Positions 10,050 through 21,224 of a stretch of DNA of 64,000 nucleotides are shown here, one piece after another. The position numbers and the translations under genes are program-made. Below the pieces are notes generated by a model. That model worked only from the letters and a program-made list of their open reading frames with translations, was not told the DNA's origin and made no database searches. The stretch covers positions 16,293,001 to 16,357,000 of the forward strand of contig OZ005621.1 of NCBI GenBank assembly GCA_963930655.1, written 5' to 3'. Source of the DNA: Myrica gale (lineage: Eukaryota; Streptophyta; Magnoliopsida; Fagales; Myricaceae). Positions within the stretch are counted from its first letter, which is position 1. Each line of letters starts with the position of its first letter.

Positions 10050-12680
10050 GCAAACTTAGAATATTACATGATGGCATGAAATTTATTCAAATGCTACAAT
10101 TTAAAAAATTATACAAGAGAAAATAATTAGTCAAGAGTCTTTTAATATTAATTAGAACTAAATTCTCAAAAACGATATATATATATATATATATGCTTGT
10201 CAACGATCGTGTTTGAATATGAATTATTAGCGCTAGCTAATTAATTTGGGAATGAATTAAATTTACAGTGGAAACTAGTTCAACAGCTAAATATATAACC
10301 TTGGTTGAGAATAATTCGAATGAGTTAGAAATTAATTGATTATCATGTAACGTAATAAAGACATGACCCTAATGGCTTAAGTGTCAAATGCATTTAATAG
10401 GACCAATATTCTCTAGAATATTCTGGTCATTTAATCTTGGCCTCTAATCACCAATTGCTCTTCATCAAGCTAGCGCTAGTGATCTCTAGACAAGAATATC
10501 ACTTTTGCTCTACAATTAGTCTGCTGTTGAAGAATACCCATGCCGTGTTATACTTAACAACCGTTAAGAACATATTAACCACTAGTTTTAAAGAAACTAA
10601 CCCCAATATTCCTTACTTGGTTTCTTCCTGCCTGTTATGTTAAGCTGATCTTCTCGAAGTTAATTAATTAGCATTTTCCATAGTAGCTCTTTGCTTCGAC
10701 GAGTTAAAATGATTGCTATAGCTCCTACATGACCAATTATCATGGGAGACTATTCTTTTTCAAGTGAAACCGCCTAGGCATCATTACAACAAATTTGACT
10801 TTTTAAAATCCGTCCCAAAAAAATAAGGAAAGAGAGTTGGTTGTGTATATTATAAAGTTTTTCTTTCTAGTTGTTTTGTTAATTTCATCTCACTAAACTA
10901 GACATAATTTCTTTCGATATTATATATAATTAATAGTTTATCGTAGTTGTAATACACGTTGCGCAATAGTAGCAATAAATAGAGCGAAATAGTCATGAAT
11001 ATGACATATAAGAAGGATCAGAATCCTCTACAATACCTTATTTGAATTGTACGGTATAATTCTTAAAGAGATAGACGTAATAGATGGAATACATGTTATT
11101 TAATGCGAACATTGTAAAGTTTCAAGGATGACCACTTGTTGTATTCTCTCAAAATTGCAGGGGGCGCAGGTCTTATTAATCCATATAAGAAAGTTTGCAT
11201 GCCAGAGTCAAATACAACTCATCTCCTCCTTTCTTTCTTTCTTTCTTTGTTGGTCTAAATACATGTACGTTAATTACGGTCATAGAGGAGACTCTTCAGA
11301 ATCTCTTCATAATTTTGGAACTATAAAGCTATATTATCTATGTAATGTCTGTCTATTAATTAAAACCTAAAAGAACTATATTGATATGATCTCTCCAGGG
11401 AAGAACGATTTCGCCCATCAAAATTTATGTCATCATGATGTGTCATTTATAGCTACTTAACACTATATTTTGTTCATATGTGAATATTGATAGTTTATGC
11501 GGAATTAAATTAAAACAAACAACATATTTTCAACAAAACATCAATCAAGATTATAATTACAATTGCGGATTCGATTTCCTACCTGACACAGGAATTCAGG
11601 AATTTACAAAGTCGTTTTACGATCTAATCCAAAGCTCCTGCAATTCAGAACAACAACACAGAGGCCTCCTAAGGGACTTATGTCACTCTCTTGTTTTGGG
11701 ATTTCTCTAATAGGTTCTGATGGCCAACCTCTTAAATATAACAATTATATTTATAGGCCTTGGGAAACCCTAGAGAGAGCATAAGACATAAGATCCTTAG
11801 GGATCTCAAATTCCAGCCGTAGGATTAAACTGAAGAATTCTTCTTCTAATAAAATTAGGGCTTCTACTAATTACAATCAAGTTCAATAACATATTGTAAT
11901 TGACCCCTGAAATTTGAGAATATTGCAAATATGCCCCAATTAATTTCTTCCACCAAACTATATTTCATATGAGATATTAGGACTGAATTAATTTTTTGGT
12001 TATCGATGACACATAATTCTAACAACTATGTTTGTTGTCTCAAAGAAATATTCAATTAAAGAAATAATAAAAAAGATGGAAAATATTGATTACTATGAAG
12101 TTGAAACTTTCCAATCGATCACTTCTATCTTGATTAATCCCTTAAGACAAAAGTATTTTTTCTTGATATGATATGGTTAATATTAAGTACATATAGAACC
12201 TAGATAGAGCTCAACAATTAATTCTAGGTTAAATAACACATGTATAATGGGAATACAGACACTTCTGAAATAGAAAATAACTAATGCAGCAGAAGATGTA
12301 CTCAAATTAACTAGCACATGCATGTTCGAGTACCTCTATGAGTCAGTGACCTATTATTCACTATATCTAGGTTTTCCGTCTCGAAATCATTGCTAGGTTG
12401 TAAAGGATCAGAATCTTCTTCAATTCCCACGTTAAATTGCATGTTGTAATTTTGAGAGAATTAATAAGAATATATATCAAGATGTATCTAGCTCTATTCC
12501 ATCCACACCATTTACCTCATATAATTTGGGTAAACAATTATAGAGAATCTTAATCCAGTTGTAACGTCTGCATGACCAGATACGCTTTGAAGGCTGCCAC
12601 CCGGCACAATACTTCGATATAAATGATGATAATGACACCTTAAAAAGGACCAAAACTTAGAAACTCTGCCTGAGACTCCG
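9665..12680. other. Intergenic region upstream of the MED25-like fragment
   Basis: About 3 kb without a recognisable gene. It contains the TA microsatellites listed separately and a CTTT run near 11233. The 11460-12500 part contains phrases typical of degraded LTR sequence (GGAAACCCTAGAGAGAGCAT), but I could not define paired ends. No frame in this interval carries a motif I recognise. Confidence 0.45.
10003..10046. repeat. TA dinucleotide microsatellite
   Basis: An uninterrupted (TA)n run of about 44 bp. A second shorter TA run is at about 10177-10194. Confidence 0.95.
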
Positions 12681-12851
12681 CTCTTTCTCTCCTCTCTCGA
12701 TTTCTGTAATCTCTCGCACACAGGTCTTCTGCTCTCTCTCCTTCCTCACTCACTCTCTCTCACTAAAAAAACGACATACCGGCGGCCAACAAACGCGGTT
12801 ACAGAATAGACAGACACAAATCTTCAGCATTTTGCTGACAAATCAGAATAC

Positions 12852-15075
12852 ATGACAGAGAAGCGGCTAGTCATTGTGGTGGACGGCTCTGCGGCCATGG
12901 GTCCTTACTGGTGCACCATTTTCTCAGACTATCTTGAGAAGATCATCAGGTTGATCATCACCTTTTCTCTGATCTTTGTCTCTGTCTCTCTCTTAAGAAT
13001 TCTTTAAATTAGCTGTTTATTAGCTTATGTCTATATACTCGATCTATTATTTTGCATGAGATGATGCGCTGCTAGCTAGCACAATTTGGGTTGCCATGCA
13101 AATGGTCCTTTATCGGGGTTTGCATGTGTCCTCAGCTGAATTTTTCTAACAGGGTCTTTTGGGTTGTAGGCCTTTTAGGATACTGTATATTCTTTGCGCC
13201 TTGGGATGATGATTTAGGACATGCTAGCAGTCTTATATATTAGATGGAATTGAGATAGTACATGAAGGTTTTTGTTTCAGTCTTTTGTCCCATGCATGCA
13301 GAGGTTGGGATCCTTGGAAGCATGAGATTGCGCAGAAGGATATTCTATATACACACGATTTATTGTTTCTGAAAGCCAAAATAAAAATAAAAATAGAAGA
13401 AGGTAATTAAAAAAGAGAAGAGGGCAAGAAAGAATCTGGGGACCCTCCAATTAACCTCCTGTGGAAGTCCAAGTCGAGTACTCCTTTAACTTAGAAGGCA
13501 TATATAGTAAACCTATATAGTGTTACGTACCATCCTCCTTAGATTTGTTAACCGTCAATTTGCGGCCACCGGAGATTCCCTCTTATGGTAAGCAAAGGCC
13601 GTTGTTTCAAGCCAGTAAAAGTATTGCTGCCCACGAGAAAAAACACATACCCTGATATAGTTTCTAAATTTCACTCTATTTTAATTTGTAAATTTTTAGT
13701 GAATAACGTCAAAAAATATGTATAACTATTTGTGCAGGCACTTCTGTGGACCGTCAACGACCCAGGTATGTTTCATTAATATCTAAGCTGTTGCAGGAAC
13801 GTTAACGACGAAGCCAAGATTGAAAATTAGGGGGCTAATTTTATTAAAGATTAATTTGGCATGCCAAAACGAAAAAAAATATAAAAAAATTATTTAAAGA
13901 AAAACAGTTTTTTTTTTTCAAATAACGAACCTTGATTTTGTTTTTGCTATAAAAAGATTAGTTGGGTCTCACAAAGTAGTCCCAATGGTTTACAACTTAA
14001 AAAAATAAGTCCTTTCATGATCAAGTGTTCAAATGAGATATATATTAATAAAAATTTAAAATTTTCTCTTTTGACCCCTCACAAATTTTCCTCGATTGAT
14101 CGTTCCAGAAAGCCAAAATAACCCTTTAGGCACCAGAAAATCTCTATAATCACTAATTTTCTCAGCTTCTGAGGCAACGACAGAAATCCAACCTAGCTAG
14201 TTCATTCGTGCTTAATTTCATATGCTTTCTCAAGAAAAAAATAAATTAAATTGAAGGTAGTAATTTTTTTAAAAAAAAAAATTAAAGAGGAAACTGATAT
14301 TTATAACAAGTGATAAATTTTCACTCTATATGAGCATCAAATCCCTAAATTGATACACAATAAAATTTTATTTTATACAGAATTATGTTTACAATATATA
14401 TTTGATTTACATTAAAATATCCGACAATATAGTTACTGTACGGATAAATTAATAAGCTTGAATCTAGTACTTAATATTTGTTGATATTCTGTAATCGTTT
14501 CCCCAACTCACTGATATCATGTTTTGTTTGCCTACAGGAACCGTCTGGTCAAATAGTTGAGCTTGGGATGGTAATGTACAAGGCTCGTGGACCCTATAGT
14601 GGTAAGCTACCATGTGAATATTGCGAATCGTACATATTATCCCAAAAGCATAAAAATTTTATTATTTAAATTATATTCTCCAACAATCTCTTTACGTGTA
14701 GGTTAGACTTTCCTTTAATTATGAGGCACAAATATGTAATATTTTAATTAAAATTGGAGTGAGTGTAGAGTAAGTTTTGAACTCGTAAACTTATTCAAAA
14801 AGTTTAAGAAATATTTTATTATTTGAATTATGTTTTCTAACAAATATGAATATCCAGTTTTGGTTTGACATGGTATAAAAGCATGTTTGATTTTTCTTAC
14901 ACAAAAGGAAAAGAAAATTCTCAGTTGTAATTTTATTTGTACAGGATGTTTAGTACAATTCAGTAGTTGGACGATGGATATGGAGAGATTTTTAGAATGG
15001 CTATTAGCTTTTAACTTTGATGGTGGTGGTCATGATGATGCCGCTATTGCAGAAGGCCTTGCCGATGCACTTGTG
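12852..15075 (+). pseudogene. MED25/PFT1 von Willebrand-A domain, first four exons only
   Basis: Four exons join in phase through GT-AG introns: 12852-12949, 13738-13765, 14538-14601 and 14945 to about 15075. They encode about 107 residues beginning MTEKRLVIVVDGSAAMGPYW, with FSDYLEKIIR, VELGMVMYKARGPYS, CLVQFSSW and GGGHDDAAIAEGLADAL. This is the N-terminal vWA domain of plant Mediator subunit 25 (PFT1), which contacts the Mediator core and links transcription factors to RNA polymerase II. Full-length MED25 is roughly 800 residues; the vWA second half, the activator-interacting domain and the Gln-rich tail are absent. A CT-rich leader precedes the ATG, so the 5' end and perhaps the promoter are native. 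After exon 4 the sequence enters an inverted-repeat structure. It is best read as a truncated paralogue. Confidence 0.8.
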
Positions 15076-15160
15076 GTTCGTACTGTGTATTTGTACCTTC
15101 TCATGCTTCTTACTGCAAAAATCAAACATCTACGTTATGAATTTATTATCAGATGTTTCC
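14871..15160 (+). repeat. Inverted repeat, left arm (MED25-like exon 4 and flanks)
   Basis: This 290-bp segment spans the end of intron 3, exon 4 and the bases just after it. Its reverse complement is at 16128-16417, also 290 bp. I saw one clear difference over the exon (ACGATGGATATGG here, ACGAGGGATATGG in the other arm). The arms start at TGGTATAAAAGC and end at AGATGTTTCC. Confidence 0.9.
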
Positions 15161-15591
15161 GTTCGGAACTTTAGCAAATCCGATTACTCTGAACTTTAGC
15201 AAATAAGCACCAGTTCAAAGGATACTTTGACCTCTTGTAAGAAAGAAGTCAAGGGTGAAGTCGTGGGTTCAATATTCACTAGGTGCACAAGTAAACTAAC
15301 AATATAAAAGTAAACACTTATAAATTCAATAACAATATATATAGGTCTCTGTTCGTGTGTGCCAAATAATCTACCATTAGAATGATAAGAATAGAAACAC
15401 ACAAAGAGACCATTTTGACCCAAATATAAAAGATTAACATCTGAGATTCATCAAAAAGCACTGTAGCTTTGCCAGTCACAATCCCATCGACATGCATTAG
15501 TGCTGGTGAAGAAGGGCTGAAATGTCACAAACCACACTTCATCCAATGGTGAAATCTATGTATGAAGGACCTATCACAAAGAATAAACTCA

Positions 15592-15712
15592 CCAAAACCG
15601 ACAATGATTACCCTGGCCAATGCATGTGCCTAGCCAGACACAATGATGATCTAACTGAAGAACGCATTTGTCACAGTCATGACAGTGCTTAGCCCGTGGA
15701 GGCTGCATATAT
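15592..15712 (-). pseudogene. DHHC protein S-acyltransferase exon fragment (PAT10-like)
   Basis: The minus strand reads [20 protein letters not shown] followed by [18 protein letters not shown], then a splice donor (GG/TGAGTT). This is the Cys-rich DHHC catalytic core of plant palmitoyltransferases. The Asp-His-His-Cys tetrad that accepts the acyl group is intact, and the run resembles the PAT10-type subfamily. An acceptor-like AG (ATATATGCAG) precedes the block. No transmembrane segments of the full protein could be found in frame around it, so it is an isolated exon in the 967-bp loop between the two MED25-like arms. Subfamily assignment is from recall. Confidence 0.8.
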
Positions 15713-16127
15713 GCCACCAGCAAGTAAATAATCACCAAAAGCTAGATCAAAAGGTGAATAGAGAACAGAGTGAGAAACACAAAAATGTTAGCCAGACGGC
15801 AACATATTTACCTTTCTGTCGCAGTAACCATATGTAATGAAATGTAAACAGTGAACACTACTATTTTGACACATAAGCTAGATGGCTGGAAAAAACAGGA
15901 TGCGTAGAAGGTAAAATGGAAGCAGCTAAAGGATAGTACCTTAACTGTCACTGTTCCAACACTTATGCTTATATAGTTTATTCCTAGCATCCCTAAGAAA
16001 AATAGCTAGTTTCTGTAGGACTTTTTATGCTGATCTGTCTTTTAGTTACTCTCATCTTTGGTTATACATATACTATCTTCCTTTTTCATCCATTTAAATA
16101 AAGAAAAAGAAGATTCAAGGCATAAAA

Positions 16128-16417
16128 GGAAACATCTGATAATAAATTCATAACGTAGATGTTTGATTTTTGCAGTAAGAAGCATGAGAAGGTACAAATA
16201 CACAGTACGAACCACAAGTGCATCGGCAAGGCCTTCTGCAATAGCGGCATCATCATGACCACCACCATCAAAGTTAAAAGCTAATAGCCATTCTAAAAAT
16301 CTCTCCATATCCCTCGTCCAACTACTGAATTGTACTAAACAACCTGTACAAATAAAATTACAACTGAGAATTTTCTTTTCCTTTTGTGTAAGAAAAATCA
16401 AACATGCTTTTATACCA
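16128..16417 (-). repeat. Inverted repeat, right arm (MED25-like exon 4 and flanks)
   Basis: Reverse-complement copy of 14871-15160. Read on the minus strand it encodes the same LVQFSSWTRDMERFLEWLLA segment with Arg in place of Met. Its outer edge directly abuts the gag remnant that begins at 16418, so this copy was placed beside or into that retroelement. Confidence 0.9.
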
Positions 16418-17405
16418 AGATGAGTAACATCAACTCTGTCAAAACTATCAAGAGAGTTATTATGATCAACATAATTCGTTTCTTTTCATTTCCCATTTAG
16501 AGAGGTTTGGTATAGATCAACCAAGTGGTTTGACGTATAACAAATACGAGATCAATGCTCATTCATACCACACCGTTAACATTTTTCTTCATAATTCTTT
16601 GATGTTTATTCTAAAACCCTTTGCCTTTTTCTTGTTTGGCATTTCCCCACTTCTGGTGGTTCGGTGTTGAAGAATTGTTATTCCACTTCTAGTGGTTCCA
16701 CTTCTTATTGTGTTGTTTTCCCCTTTTATTCTTTCTCCAACCACAACCACGATTGTAGTTCTTTTTTTGAAAATATGTCTCATTCACTTCAAGGAGTAAG
16801 ACTCCATTCGCTTCAAGGATGGTTGAGAACAAGTGGGTCGGGATTGATGATTTTTCATCTAAAGCTCATTATTTTGTTCAGCCACAAGAAGACAAGAAAT
16901 TAGTTCAGAATATTTCGTGAACTTTCGCTCTCGATATTGCTGTTGCAGGAGCATATTCGAGACATGAAAATTAGTGAATGTTTTCTCCAACATGTCTTCT
17001 TCAGTGACATTTTCTCCACACGGGATTAACTGTGAAGTGATTTTGAATAAAGCAGAATTATACTCACAAACAGATTTAAAATCTTGCAACCTCAGGTGCA
17101 TCCAATTATATTGAGCTTTTGGAAGGATTACAGACTTATAGTGCTCGTATCTCTCCTTTAAATTATTCCATAAAATAAAGAGATCTTTTACTGTAAGATA
17201 TTCAGATTTTCAATTATTCATGGAGATGATTACGTAAGAAAATCAATGCTTTGGTGTGATCCTGCAGGGATTCATCATTTTCGTCTTGAATAGTATTTCC
17301 AAGATTCTTAGCATTAAGATGAATTTCAGCATCAATGATCCAAGAGAAATAATTGTTGCCCAAAATATCAAGTGCTACGAATTCAAGTTTTGCAAGATTC
17401 GACAT
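16418..17405 (-). pseudogene. Copia-type gag (UBN2-like), broken and truncated
   Basis: From ATG at 17405 the minus strand reads MSNLAKLEFVALDILGNNYF, then after a frame break KDLFILWNNLKERYEHYKSV, LRLQDFKSVCEYNSALFKIT and SELISCLLVAEQNNEL. It continues through a basic region to a zinc-knuckle-like stretch (CxRCGM-EHxSRIC) and HLVDLYQTSLN. This is the gag of a plant Copia-like family with a UBN2 domain. Several stops and frameshifts interrupt it. The frame ends at THLG exactly where the MED25-like inverted arm starts (16417). No protease, integrase or reverse transcriptase follows, so it resembles gag-only, LTR-bounded elements whose 3' part is missing. Confidence 0.75.
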
Positions 17406-17632
17406 GATCTATAACAAGCAATGGATGAATAAGCTATTAATCCAATTACACCAAGAAACAAAGAAGAAAATGTCAAATTAAAAAAACTTATCACGAGCTT
17501 GTGAAAGGATATAAAAAATGCAACTTCCTTTTGACTTCAAGAATGAACTTTTGCAACAAGAAAGTGCACGTCTTTTTTTTTTTGTAATTTCAAGCACTTC
17601 CTTCACAATCGGTAGACTTTCGTGCTGATACG

Positions 17633-17837
17633 TGTTGTAAAACTAAAGAATAATACGATCTAGAAAGCGTAGCAAAGAGAGAAAGATACATAGAATCTAC
17701 AACTCATCTCAATACTCATTTATATAGGCGTAGAGAAGATACATAGAATTAAAATGAATTAAAATGGAATTAAAAATGTACATAATGGTGAGAAAACTAA
17801 CGGTTGGGGATAATAAAAAGGTATAACGGGTGTAACA
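17633..17837 (-). repeat. Probable 5' LTR of the gag-only element
   Basis: On the minus strand this 205-bp block starts TGTTACACCC and ends TTTTACAACA, followed by CGTATCAGCACG, a leader phrase common downstream of short LTRs of this gag family. It contains a TATA-like CCTATATAAATGAG. The matching 3' LTR is not in the window, so the ends are inferred from TG...CA and position only. Confidence 0.5.
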
Positions 17838-17874
17838 ATCATTCATAATAACTCATAATTATAATATTCATAAC

Positions 17875-20800
17875 ATGAAATAAATAATAAATAAATTGAC
17901 ATAAAGATGTGGCGATATACTCTATGAGAGGGACAGAGGACATTTTCGTCAATCCCACAATTACGACGGCTCTCTCGGAGAAGTAGCCGTTGCAACTAAC
18001 CAGACCATTAGTTGCAACGGCTACTTCTACATGGTTTGGGAACACAAGCATCGCGAAGAACAATTTTAAACATAACCAACGTCATTAAGTATAAAGCATC
18101 TCGGTCATTTCATTCCCTCAATTCAAACGCTCTCCCCCTCTCTCGCTCTCTCGCAGAGGGAATCGCACTTCTCGAAAACTCTCTCTCTCCATCTCTCTCC
18201 CTCTCTAACAGAGGAATCGCACATTCTGAATTTGGGCTGTTTTTATGGAAGAGGGATTCTGTATTTCTTCTTCTTCTTTTTCTGAATTTCAGTTTTCCTT
18301 TATTCAACTTGTGGAGATTTCAAATATTAAAATCAAAATTTCATACCGGGCAGAGGTGGGGTTTTGACTCCAAATGGGACACTTATTTCCCTGAATGATC
18401 CGAAACACAGAGACCTCTAGGCTCTACTTGAATACACCCTCTTTATACTTGAAATGGGAGTGCCGTAAGAAGATTATATGCAAAGAACTCAAGGGATGGA
18501 GCCAATCTGTTTGCAAGTAAGGCTCATTTGTTATTACATTTTTTCTCTTTTTTTTTTTGGTCCTATTCCAATAATGTGATTTATGGACGTAGAGTCTCTG
18601 GTAAAACTTTTGGTGGGTGGTGTGATTTTTTTAGGAAGTCGACAATTATGATGATCTATCAGACATCTTGGTGAAAGCAGGATATGCTGGGCCATATAAG
18701 GTCAATTTTTAACTTTCAGTCTGCGTTGTCATGAAGTTAGCATTTTTAGAGACATGCATTTCTACATGAGCTTCATTTTTACCGTTTAAAATCAGTAGGG
18801 ATTTGAAACTTGTTCTCCCAAAGAACTTTCAGAAATTTTCTACCTTCCAAAAGGTTTTGCAGTATGCTTGATCTAACAAATGAACCATCTATGGACTTTG
18901 GTGCCTTCCACTTAGAAAGCAAATGAGTAATTAGTTTCTTGGTGTGTTCCATGTTATTGTCTGATACTGGTTATATTGTAATAAAGGAACGACATTTGAC
19001 TTCATTCTATCAGGTTTCGGTTATTAGAGGCAGAGAGTATTAAAGAGGGTGACTTAGATATTCCTCCAACAATCTTTCGTCGGATATGATATTATCCAAT
19101 TTATCTCATTGCACCTTCACAGTTCATGAAGCTGATTTTAGACTTTGACCACATCAAAAAAGTTGACGACCCCAAAATGAAATTTGTTTGTAGAGAAAAA
19201 TAAACGAAAAGAGGAACAGCAAAAGAAAAGAAAAAGGAATGTTGATCGGTAAGTGACATAGTTATTCTCAATATTTTCAATGCTGAGTGTTAGGTTCCTT
19301 TTTACTCCCCTGTTCTGAGCAACTATGCCTGTCAAATTTTTAATGTGTCAGAAGCTCAGTTGAAGAACTTGCAAATGATATTTTGATTTATTAATGCAGT
19401 CCGCGGGTGTGGTATTTCACATGATACTTGAATGGAGTTTTACTCCTTGCACTAATGATTTCTAATTCTTCTTCTTCTCCTTGACAGAGCGCAATATACA
19501 AGTTCCGGTCCTCGTCCCAGGTGAATTGTTTTTTAAGCTATTAACCTCCTTGACTATCTTGGTTAATGAATTTTGTTCTCTGGAGAAATGCTACCGACTG
19601 TAGTCGTTTCAAGAAATGAAAGTACACCCTTATTGGCCGAGGTGCTTGATTGAAATTGATAATGGTTTCTCTTTCGCAGCTGAATATTATCGTATGATAG
19701 AGGAGAACTATCTGGCCAGAGAAGTTGTCATCCTGCTCAAGTTCTGAGTGTCCAGAGAGGCATGAAGAGGCCATTTCATTTGATGAGCAGGTAAGTTTTT
19801 GTCCTTGGATAAGTAATGTTTGTGGTAGGTACGTATTATTTTTCTCCTGCACTGATTTTATGTAATTAAAATAATATAGATATGTATTGATTCAGTTGAG
19901 AACTTTGGCCAGAAAAACACAGCTGTGCCTTCATATATGACTGAGGAGAAAGAACAGTTAGCTATTTAGGTCCTCTGAGAGATAAGCAAACGGAAGACCG
20001 AAGAAGTAACAAAACATGGAACCATCTAACAATGGGCAACTGAAGCTTTTCAAGCAATGGGCCAGGTCAAGCACAAACTACTGTTGCTCAGAATTTGAGT
20101 TAAAATCCTTTACTTCTGCCCTCTTCGTTTTCTGTCATAGATTCGCTCATCTCAATTTAATTTCTGTTCTCCTCATTTCCTATCATCTTATGATCTTGTC
20201 CTGTTTGACAATTGTAACTTCAGTCGGGCTTAATTTAGAGCTGTTGACATCGTACTAGAGGCATATACCATGGGGTTTGGGTTAACTAATCTTTTTGCAC
20301 TGTGGTCTGTTCTTCAGCAGATACTGACGAACTAGTCTTCAACAGCAAACTTTCTTGACTTCTCTTCTAAGAAAACTTGAGTCTTGATGATCTGTTCTTC
20401 TTAGAAAACACATAGGAAATATAGATTCTCTTCCAACTCTACAACAATGATCTTCCACCAGAGGGAAGAAATAGCTCTAACAGCAATTTCAATGTATGTA
20501 GTAAATGACTGAGGCTTAAGAATAGTTTATACAGCATTTAGGTAGGGGTAAGAAGGTAAAATGGATAAAAGATCAGTTTCGACTTAAAACAAATTCTGTT
20601 AAAAAGCCCTCAGGCTAACCTCGGTCTGACCATACCACCTGAAATACTCCAGAACTGCAAAACACTCCAGACCTTTCAGATCCTCAAGACACACCCTTCT
20701 AGTAGCCTCTGTCTGCAAGCCTTAAGAACCTCCATAGATCAGCTTAGTTGCTTTATACATTCTAAAACGAAATTACATTTATTAAAATATTGTTTTGCCC

Positions 20801-21222
20801 ATGGGAATATGGACAATTAACATGAACATTCTAATCTCCCCCTTTGACAATTTTCATGACAAAATCTTAAGCTAACACAAATCTAATTTAAGTTTTGTTA
20901 TCACAAAAAATATATATCTAACAAAGTTCCTAAACAACTTGTCTTGTGATTCAAGTACCAAAAATCACACTCAAACTCAGTACATATAAGGACTATTATC
21001 CAACAAGAATATATAATCATTTATCACCAATAAAACTAGAACTAAAGAATTAATCAACTATAAGGGTTATATCCAAATCACTTGTAGAAATCAGATTAAT
21101 CAAATCAAAGAGAGTAAAACCACTAATTTCAATATTAACCAATAAACACAACAACCTAAAGAGTATAATCTTTTTTTCCCTAAATAATAAACCTAGAGAG
21201 TATAATCAAAACAGAACAATAT
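17875..21222 (+). repeat. Large inverted duplication, left arm, outer part
   Basis: This region matches the reverse complement of about 35200-39565 in order, with indels. Examples are 17890-18060 with 39390-39550, 18636-18702 with 38690-38755, 19390-19590 with 37430-37610, 20190-20280 with 37320-37410, 20580-20740 with 35820-35990, and 20870-21130 with 35320-35755. The match stops at about 21222, where a Copia LTR begins, and resumes beyond the element near 26842. Confidence 0.8.
18290..19792 (+). pseudogene. Broken CCR4-type deadenylase (EEP domain) gene, left-arm copy
   Basis: Recognisable exon pieces in order: SLYLKWECRKKIICKELKGW (about 18440-18510), EVDNYDDLSDILVKAGYAGP (18636-18702), FRLLEAESI (about 19016), SAIYKFRSSSQ (about 19485-19520) and DRGELSGQRSCHPAQVLSVQ (about 19695-19790). 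These are landmarks of plant carbon catabolite repressor 4 homologues, endonuclease/exonuclease/phosphatase-fold nucleases that shorten mRNA poly(A) tails. The VDGCAMFWKA and RNVAQLS/GNIHVLYNP exons, which carry catalytic-core residues, are lost or disrupted here, and an in-frame stop lies before the KWE exon. A CT-rich leader (18120-18215) matches the GA-rich leader of the other copy. Transcription would run toward the centre of the inverted duplication. Confidence 0.7.
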
Positions 21223-21224
21223 GT

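Noticed and set aside
9867..10079. Frame ending in a Tyr-Ile repeat
   Set aside because: Translation of the TA microsatellite.
18012..18398. 128-codon plus-strand frame at the left CCR4-like copy
   Set aside because: It reads through the CT-rich leader and into the first CCR4-like region in the wrong frame; the right-arm copy shows this is a leader, not coding sequence.
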